A stretch of 5,740 nucleotides of DNA from Acidimicrobiaceae bacterium. Its GTDB lineage: Bacteria; Actinomycetota; Acidimicrobiia; Acidimicrobiales; UBA10347. Positions within the stretch are counted from its first letter, which is position 1, and every line of letters begins with the position of its first letter. This document shows, in pieces, positions 1 to 3,737 of this stretch. A program made the position numbers and the translations under genes. The notes under the pieces are model-generated. The model saw only the letters and a list, made by a program, of their open reading frames with translations. It ran no database searches and was not told where the DNA came from. The DNA is taken from contig DNHM01000184.1 of NCBI GenBank assembly GCA_003485885.1, positions 304-6,043 of the forward strand, written 5' to 3'.

Positions 1-231
1 CGTCGTTCCGTTCAGTTCCCAACGCAGGTATTGGCCACCGCTGATGTCACGCCGGTTGAGCGAGACGAGTTTGCTCGCAGGAATTTTCCCAACGACGTCT
101 ATGACCTGACGCCTGCGTCGTTCGCTGCTGCTGATCCAGGCTTGCACGAGCCCGGACTTATGTGGGGCGCAGCGAAGGCCCACGTGCATCTGCGTCGCCG
201 CCGAGAATCAACCGGCCAATCGGGCCAATAG
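1..231 (+). CDS. C-terminal end of an unrecognised protein (5' end outside window)
   Basis: An open frame runs from the first base to a TAG at 229-231, giving 76 residues with no internal stop. The true start lies upstream of the window; a TTG at 31 is in frame, but nothing marks it as a start. The visible part is soluble-looking: an acidic and proline-containing stretch (DVYDLTPASF, about residues 48-57), a segment with HEPGLMWGAAKAHVHL (about 64-79 minus a few), then a basic RRRR cluster and a polar tail ending STGQSGQ. There is no signal peptide or membrane segment in view. I do not recognise the family and assign no function. The next gene starts 9 bases after the stop on the same strand, so read-through expression is possible, although the stop codon also forms part of a candidate promoter for that gene. 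Codon use matches the neighbours, which supports a real coding region. Confidence 0.6.
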   Translation, partial: RRSVQFPTQVLATADVTPVERDEFARRNFPNDVYDLTPASFAAADPGLHEPGLMWGAAKAHVHLRRRRESTGQSGQ

Positions 232-234
232 GCT
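229..234 (+). promoter_or_regulatory. candidate -10 element (TAGGCT) for a leaderless mRNA of the 241-603 gene
   Basis: TAGGCT fits the actinobacterial -10 consensus TANNNT and is followed by exactly six bases (CGATTC) and then ATG at 241. If transcription begins at the A of the ATG, the hexamer occupies -12 to -7, the standard position. There is no Shine-Dalgarno before 241. The TAG is both the stop of the upstream gene and an in-frame stop before this gene, so the start cannot be moved upstream. No convincing -35 was seen. The same arrangement recurs at two other genes in this window. Confidence 0.45.
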
Positions 235-240
235 CGATTC

Positions 241-603
241 ATGACCGAGCGCACGATCGACCCTGGCGATACGCCCCGCGTCGTTGCGCTGTCGGCTGAT
301 CTGATCGACCGGTCCAAGATCAGTGCCGCGTTCCCCGCTGCCATCCTTGTACGTTCGGTCGTCAAACTCAGCGACGCGGTGACCACAAACGCTGGGACCC
401 CAAGTGCTGGGACCGCCAGATTACTGGTCTTCGTCGACCTCGGTCGGGTTGAGGACATCACGGTCCTGCACGAACTCGGTGGGCACATCATTGGTTTTGG
501 TAGCCATGTGGACGAAGAGCAACTCGCTGCAGCCCAAGCCGTTGGGATCGAAGCTTTGCCTCGCTCTGTGTTCTTTCGACGGCTCGAGAACGGTGATTTC
601 TAG
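241..603 (+). CDS. small receiver-like (degenerate CheY-fold) protein
   Basis: This 120-residue protein reads like one single response-regulator receiver domain with no output domain. RVVALSADLIDRS (13-25) resembles the first strand and helix, with D20 and D23 near the usual acidic pair. LLVFVDLGR (61-69) resembles the third strand, with D66 in the phospho-acceptor position. HIIGFGSHVDEEQLAAAQAVGIEALPRSVFF (82-112, shown here only by its ends HIIGFGS and LPRSVFF) resembles strand 4, helix 4 and strand 5. The conserved Thr/Ser after strand 4 appears to be Gly (G85 or G87), and the conserved Lys near the end appears to be Arg (R108). Those changes suggest a protein that keeps the fold but may not be regulated by ordinary phosphorylation. 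No histidine kinase is nearby. A 9-base direct repeat at 391-399 and 406-414 gives a repeated AGT in the loop before strand 3. The fold assignment is by eye from motif order; function is unknown. The start is fixed by the in-frame TAG at 229. Confidence 0.75.
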   Translation: MTERTIDPGDTPRVVALSADLIDRSKISAAFPAAILVRSVVKLSDAVTTNAGTPSAGTARLLVFVDLGRVEDITVLHELGGHIIGFGSHVDEEQLAAAQAVGIEALPRSVFFRRLENGDF

Positions 604-608
604 CCGTT

Positions 609-646
609 GTTTCCAGAATGCGTTTTCATTGTTTCCACAATGTGAA
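609..646 (-). promoter_or_regulatory. candidate GlnR box upstream of amt
   Basis: Read on the minus strand, the site is TTCAC, six bases, GAAAC, six bases, AACGC, six bases, GAAAC. This matches the GlnR pattern described for Streptomyces (gTnAC-n6-GaAAC repeated with a 22-bp period): both GAAAC half-sites are perfect and 22 bp apart, the first gTnAC site matches at TnAC, and the second is poor. On the plus strand this appears as TTGTTTCCA at 607-615 and 629-637. It ends about 97 bases before the amt start and about 25 before a candidate -35, a sensible place for an activator. An alternative reading is a dyad operator, since CATTGT and ACAATG flank TTCC at 627-642. No regulator gene is visible in the window. 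Confidence 0.45.
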
Positions 647-670
647 CAAGGCCTCGCCGGGGCAGACGCG

Positions 671-700
671 GTGACAACAAACCTCTAAACAGGATGTATT
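671..700 (+). promoter_or_regulatory. possible sigma70-type promoter for amt
   Basis: GTGACA at 671-676 is one base from the TTGACA consensus, and TGTATT at 695-700 matches TATAAT at four of six positions, with an 18-base spacer. This would start transcription near 707 and give a leader of about 36 bases that includes the Shine-Dalgarno. The -10 is weak, so an activator such as the one implied by the site at 609-646 would be expected. Other placements in this spacer are possible. Confidence 0.3.
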
Positions 701-729
701 CGTCGCCGGAGAGGCGTCGACTTCTGCTT

Positions 730-735
730 GGGAGG
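730..735 (+). promoter_or_regulatory. Shine-Dalgarno GGGAGG of amt, decides the start
   Basis: GGGAGG lies seven bases before the ATG at 743. The longer open frame starts at a TTG at 728, which overlaps this site, so 743 is the real start. It is the only clear Shine-Dalgarno at a gene start in the window. Confidence 0.8.
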
Positions 736-742
736 CACAACT

Positions 743-1948
743 ATGTCGGGTGATACCGCGTGGATCATGACATCAGCAGCGTTGGTGCTGCTGATGGTTC
801 CGGGTCTGGCACTTTTTTACGGCGGCATGGTCCGTTCGAAGAATGTGCTCAACATGTTGAACATGAACTTCTACTGCCTGGGCATCGTGCCCATCATCTG
901 GGCAGTTGTGGGCATGTCGATCGCCAACGGTGACGGCGACCGTAAATGGCTCGGCTTCTTCGAATTCGGCGAAGTCTGGATGCAACAGCCCGACGGGGCA
1001 GAACCGCGAGACATGGCAACGTGGGCGTTCCTGCTGACCTTCGCAGTGATCACACCTGCCCTGATCTCCGGCGCGGTCGCTGACCGGATGAAGTTCACCG
1101 CGTGGATGATCTTCGTTCCCGTGTGGTCCATCCTTGTTTACTCGCCGGTCGGCTTCTGGATCTATGGCGGCTGGGCGCACGCACTGCCTGCCTACGACAC
1201 TGCTGGTGGCACTGCGATTCATATCAACGCTGGTGCGGCTGCACTGGCCATGGCCATGGTGCTGGGCAAACGCCGTAACTGGGGCAAGGAAGCCTGGCCT
1301 CCCCACAACCTTCCGTTTGTGCTCCTGGGCACCGGTATGTTGTGGTTCGGCTGGTTCGGGTTTAACTCCGGTGCTCAGACTTTCGCTCCCCAGGCACTCG
1401 CCAACACGTTCCTGGCTGGCGCCGCCGGCATGATGGCCTGGCTCATCATGGAAGTCATCCGTCACGGCAAGGCCACCACGTTGGGCATGTGCTCGGGCGT
1501 CGTTGCCGGGCTGGTCGCCATCACCCCAGCTGCCACGTTCGTGGGCACGATGTCGTCGATCATCTTTGGTCTAGCTGCTGGTGTGATCTGCTTCTTTGCC
1601 ATCCAACTGAAGGAGAAATTCGGCTACGACGACTCACTCGACGTCGTGGGCATTCACATGGTTGGTGGCATTATCGGTGGCCTGCTTCTTGGTGTGCTCG
1701 CTAGCAATGAAGCCTTCGGCGGCGCCGACGCCTTCGAACTCGAAGCCGGTGGCACATTGCTGTGGAACCAGTTCATGTCGATCGTGGTCGTGCTCGTCTA
1801 CTCGTTCGTGGTCACGTTCATCATCGCCAAGGTGCTCGACGCAACGATCGGCCTCCGGGTCAGCGAGGAAGTCGAACTCGAGGGCTTGGACACCAGCGAA
1901 CATGCCGAGACGGCGTACCTACAAGGCGGCACGTTCGAGCGCAGCTAA
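743..1948 (+). CDS. amt: ammonium transporter (Amt/MEP/Rh family)
   Basis: This 401-residue integral membrane protein conducts ammonium across the cytoplasmic membrane and is the partner of PII signalling proteins. It has the family's 11-helix pattern and normal length. Landmarks, with E. coli AmtB equivalents: F96 and F100 (F103/F107), D152 (D160), the pore histidines H160 (H168, in AGGTAIHINAG) and H305 (H318, in DVVGIHMVGG), and F207-N208 (F215/N216, in WFGWFGFNSG). The C-terminal tail, GLRVSEEVELEGLDTSEHAETAY (370-392 by its ends), is the conserved cytoplasmic region contacting PII and coupling the trimer. Differences from AmtB: Y141 aligns with W148 at the recruitment site, T153 replaces the usual aromatic after D152, and M306 follows the second histidine where Gly is common; hydrophobic residues at the last position occur in other actinobacterial Amts, as I recall. 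The loop before D152 is short. There is no obvious N-terminal signal peptide. The start is set by the Shine-Dalgarno at 730; a GlnR-like site lies upstream and a terminator downstream. glnD is 1.8 kb away on the same strand, but no glnB/glnK adjoins. Confidence 0.97.
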   Translation: MSGDTAWIMTSAALVLLMVPGLALFYGGMVRSKNVLNMLNMNFYCLGIVPIIWAVVGMSIANGDGDRKWLGFFEFGEVWMQQPDGAEPRDMATWAFLLTFAVITPALISGAVADRMKFTAWMIFVPVWSILVYSPVGFWIYGGWAHALPAYDTAGGTAIHINAGAAALAMAMVLGKRRNWGKEAWPPHNLPFVLLGTGMLWFGWFGFNSGAQTFAPQALANTFLAGAAGMMAWLIMEVIRHGKATTLGMCSGVVAGLVAITPAATFVGTMSSIIFGLAAGVICFFAIQLKEKFGYDDSLDVVGIHMVGGIIGGLLLGVLASNEAFGGADAFELEAGGTLLWNQFMSIVVVLVYSFVVTFIIAKVLDATIGLRVSEEVELEGLDTSEHAETAYLQGGTFERS

Positions 1949-1980
1949 CGCCGCTCGCACAACAGTTCATCCCCCAAGTC

Positions 1981-2029
1981 AGCTGACGGCCGGAGCCCCT
2001 TGTGGGTTTTGGTCGTCAGTTCACTTTTT
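1981..2029 (+). terminator. intrinsic terminator of amt
   Basis: A stem of about 18 pairs joins 1981-1998 with 2004-2021 around a five-base loop (CTTGT). It includes the arms CTGACGGCC and GGTCGTCAG and an inner CCC/GGG; five pairs are G-U wobbles. The stem is followed after three bases by TTTTT at 2025-2029. It sits 32 bases after the amt stop. The wobbles make the plus-strand RNA far more stable than the minus-strand copy, so it acts mainly for amt. Confidence 0.75.
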
Positions 2030-2035
2030 GGCCAA

Positions 2036-2075
2036 GCTGAAAAGTTATGTACCCCTGGGGACGTAACTTTTCGGT
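2036..2075 (-). terminator. palindromic hairpin, probable (bidirectional) terminator of the convergent esterase gene
   Basis: GAAAAGTTA at 2039-2047 and TAACTTTTC at 2064-2072 are perfect inverted repeats. The interior extends the pairing with GT/AC and CCC/GGG, broken by one A-G mismatch, around a tiny loop. The A-rich left arm and T-rich right arm supply a U-run on either strand (CTTTT), typical of bidirectional terminators between convergent genes. It lies about 18 bases past the esterase stop and directly after the amt terminator. It might instead be a dispersed palindromic repeat; copy number cannot be judged from one window. Confidence 0.55.
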
Positions 2076-2093
2076 CGACAAAAGAGATCCGGA

Positions 2094-3593
2094 CTACCCC
2101 CAGGCCCGGTTGATGGCGTGGGGGAGTTCCTCGGCCCACTGCACCAGATCGTGGCCAGCGACTCGTTCGGTGAAGTGATAGGGCGCATCGACGAGCATGA
2201 GATAACCGGCCCACGCCTCGGTCGCTTGATGGAAGGGACCCTCGAGTGTTCCCGCGCACAGGTGCATGAATGGGTGTTCGTCGGTCCACTCGTACGTCAT
2301 GTCTGGTGGCATGCCGGTGCTGTACACGAAGGCATGCCCGAACCGTTCGGGAAAGAGCCGTGCCGCCATAGCTGCGTGACCTCCACCGTCGCTGCAACCC
2401 CAAATGCCCCGACGGGTGGGAGCCGAGGGCACGCCCAACTCAGCCTCGGCCCAGGCAGGGAGTTCGTTCATGAAGAACTGCTGGTGGGCCGTGTACACCT
2501 GCTCGTCGAACCCAGGTAGGTACTCAGCCGCACGGAGGTTCCCGCGAATTGGATCAAACGACGCAGAGTGCGCGGCCACGATGACGACAGGAGGGCAGAT
2601 GCCGGCTTCGATTGCTGCGTCGAGTCGACGGGCGTACGGGGCGAACATATTACCGTCGGTGGCGTAGATCACTGGTGTGTTATCTCCCGCTGCGTGACCT
2701 AGTGGCCGGTACACCGTGACCTTGCGGCGTTCGCCAAGGGCATCTGAATCGACCGCATGTTCGACACTTGTTCCGAGCAGCGGGTCATTCGAGGCGAGCT
2801 CCGGCGGGGCATTGACACCCCGGAAGCGGCCGTCGTGAGAGCCGCGACGGAAGTTCATCGAGGGCATGCCGTCGGTTGGGGTGAACGTGTAGGTGATCAC
2901 GGCTTCGTCCAGCCGTTCGACGCGCAAGCTGAGTACCTGTAAACCGTCGCCAGCGTCCCATGTTTCGATGGGGAACGCAGGGGTGACAGTCACCGGGGAT
3001 GCAGACTCGGCGACGAAGGTGATGGCATCGCCGTCCGCCCAGGCGGTGGTGCCCTCGCTGGCCATCCGGGCGCGCAGTACGGCTGGTTCGGGATTGGTCC
3101 AGACCCGACAGAAACGTTGACCTTCGGGAAGCCATCCGGGTTGGGCGGCCCGATCGACCGCGAGCCGACGCGAAAGCGTGGCCATTCGCCGCTGCAGTTC
3201 TTCCATTGACGGCACGCCGAGTTCGGCTCGCTCCTGATCACTGATCCGTTTGTCGACCGGAGGTTGCACGATGTCACCTTGGTGCTCCAACATGACCGTG
3301 CCGTAGAGCTGGGGTCGGCCCGTGTACAAGGCAATCTTGTCGCTTGCCTCGGCATGGATCAGCCCGGCACCTTCGATGCCATCTTGGTGGGCCTGCAGCG
3401 ATAGGCGGGCTACCGACGGGAGATCGCTGGGATCACCTGATGCTGCGAGTAGCCGAGCAGCCCCAAAGGCGACCTGGCCACCGGCGTTGTCCAGCTGGTC
3501 GTGCTCCCGCAGCTCATGCAGCAGGTCGAACTGCTCGCTGTCACTCGCTCCTTCTGCTGTCGCCACAACTACCGCTACGTCTCGATCGCCCAT
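2094..3593 (-). CDS. putative esterase (enterochelin esterase/esterase D-like alpha/beta hydrolase) with extra N-terminal domains
   Basis: This 499-residue protein has no signal peptide and so is probably cytoplasmic. About 285-499 is an alpha/beta hydrolase of the putative esterase family (Pfam PF00756): VIYATDGNMF (308-317), the nucleophile elbow GCSDGGG (399-405, S401 nucleophile), a likely acid at E451 in AGTLEGPF, and the histidine H481 in AGHDLVQW, followed by the usual LPxAIxxxW end. About 155-260 looks like the beta-sandwich that precedes the hydrolase in enterochelin esterase (ITYTFTPTDG at 233-242). About 35-137 resembles the DUF6624 family, with QLYGT (95-99), PPVDKR (111-116) and an ERAELGVPSMEEL segment (121-133). 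The catalytic set looks complete. Substrate is unknown; no siderophore genes are in the window, so a role in iron release is not supported. The start is fixed by an in-frame TAG 12 bases upstream that is part of the candidate promoter. It lies between amt and glnD in opposite orientation, where glnB often sits in relatives. Confidence 0.85.
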   Translation of the reverse strand: MGDRDVAVVVATAEGASDSEQFDLLHELREHDQLDNAGGQVAFGAARLLAASGDPSDLPSVARLSLQAHQDGIEGAGLIHAEASDKIALYTGRPQLYGTVMLEHQGDIVQPPVDKRISDQERAELGVPSMEELQRRMATLSRRLAVDRAAQPGWLPEGQRFCRVWTNPEPAVLRARMASEGTTAWADGDAITFVAESASPVTVTPAFPIETWDAGDGLQVLSLRVERLDEAVITYTFTPTDGMPSMNFRRGSHDGRFRGVNAPPELASNDPLLGTSVEHAVDSDALGERRKVTVYRPLGHAAGDNTPVIYATDGNMFAPYARRLDAAIEAGICPPVVIVAAHSASFDPIRGNLRAAEYLPGFDEQVYTAHQQFFMNELPAWAEAELGVPSAPTRRGIWGCSDGGGHAAMAARLFPERFGHAFVYSTGMPPDMTYEWTDEHPFMHLCAGTLEGPFHQATEAWAGYLMLVDAPYHFTERVAGHDLVQWAEELPHAINRAWG

Positions 3594-3599
3594 GCCCGG

Positions 3600-3605
3600 A
3601 CACTA
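3600..3605 (-). promoter_or_regulatory. candidate -10 element (TAGTGT) for a leaderless esterase mRNA
   Basis: On the minus strand TAGTGT is followed by exactly six bases (CCGGGC) and the ATG at 3593-3591. It fits TANNNT in the position expected if transcription starts at the ATG, and there is no Shine-Dalgarno. The TAG is in frame with the gene and so fixes the start. No clear -35 was seen; the expected region is occupied by the GC-rich inverted repeat CCACC/GGTGG at 3612-3623. Confidence 0.45.
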
Positions 3606-3631
3606 GAACCACCACCCCGGTGGGGGCTAAC

Positions 3632-3664
3632 GCGTGTCACGCGGGGTCAGACCCCACGTGACGC
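3632..3664. repeat. REP-like palindrome with GGGGTCAGACCCC core
   Basis: The core GGGGTCAGACCCC at 3643-3655 is a near-perfect palindrome with a CAG centre. Outer arms GTCACG (3636-3641) and CGTGAC (3657-3662) extend it to a 27-base hairpin with a single C-A mismatch, and GCGT/GC extend further with a two-base slip. GGGGTC-pyrimidine/purine-GACCCC palindromes are, from general knowledge, common dispersed repeats (REP-type) in many bacterial genomes. It lies between divergent promoters and has no T-run, so a terminator role is unlikely. A smaller inverted repeat, CCACC/GGTGG at 3612-3623, is next to it. Only one copy is in the window, so repeat status is inferred. Confidence 0.55.
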
Positions 3665-3725
3665 CGGCAGCGGTGCGGTGATGTGAACAGCGTGTTTCGG
3701 CTGCGTTGCAAGACGCGACCGGTAT

Positions 3726-3731
3726 TAGCCT
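3726..3731 (+). promoter_or_regulatory. candidate -10 element (TAGCCT) for a leaderless glnD mRNA
   Basis: TAGCCT fits TANNNT and is followed by six bases (TGCGGT with the C before ATG making TGCGGTC if counted from 3732; the gap is 3732-3737) and ATG at 3738. It sits at -12 to -7 if transcription starts at the ATG. The TAG is in frame and closes the frame upstream. A weak -35 candidate, TTGCAA at 3706-3711, is only 14 bases away, shorter than usual. No Shine-Dalgarno is present. Confidence 0.45.
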
Positions 3732-3737
3732 GCGGTC

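Noticed and set aside
391..414. GCTGGGACC direct repeat, 15 bases apart
   Set aside because: It falls inside a coding loop (repeated AGT) and is too short and isolated to call a repeat element.
99..491. 130-codon minus-strand frame over the first two genes
   Set aside because: Its product is Ser/Arg-rich with no recognisable motif, and it overlaps two plus-strand frames with better coding character and a sensible start.
728..742. TTG start giving a five-residue longer Amt
   Set aside because: It would overlap the Shine-Dalgarno of the ATG at 743, which has ideal spacing and gives the usual N-terminus.
1246..1260. Tandem TGGCCA/GGCCAT palindromic run in amt
   Set aside because: It is explained by the coding sequence for a Leu-Ala-Met-Ala-Met helix segment.
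773..1465. 230-codon open frame on the minus strand inside amt
   Set aside because: It lies antisense to a clearly recognised transporter, has a low-complexity His/Glu/Arg-rich product typical of reverse-frame translation, and lacks start signals.
1945..2403. 152-codon minus-strand frame over the esterase 3' end and spacer
   Set aside because: It is an out-of-frame shadow of the esterase gene and runs through both terminator hairpins.
3322..3661. Plus-strand frames over the esterase 5' end
   Set aside because: They are antisense to the esterase, Arg/Ser/Pro-rich and extend into the REP-like palindrome; no ribosome binding site was seen.
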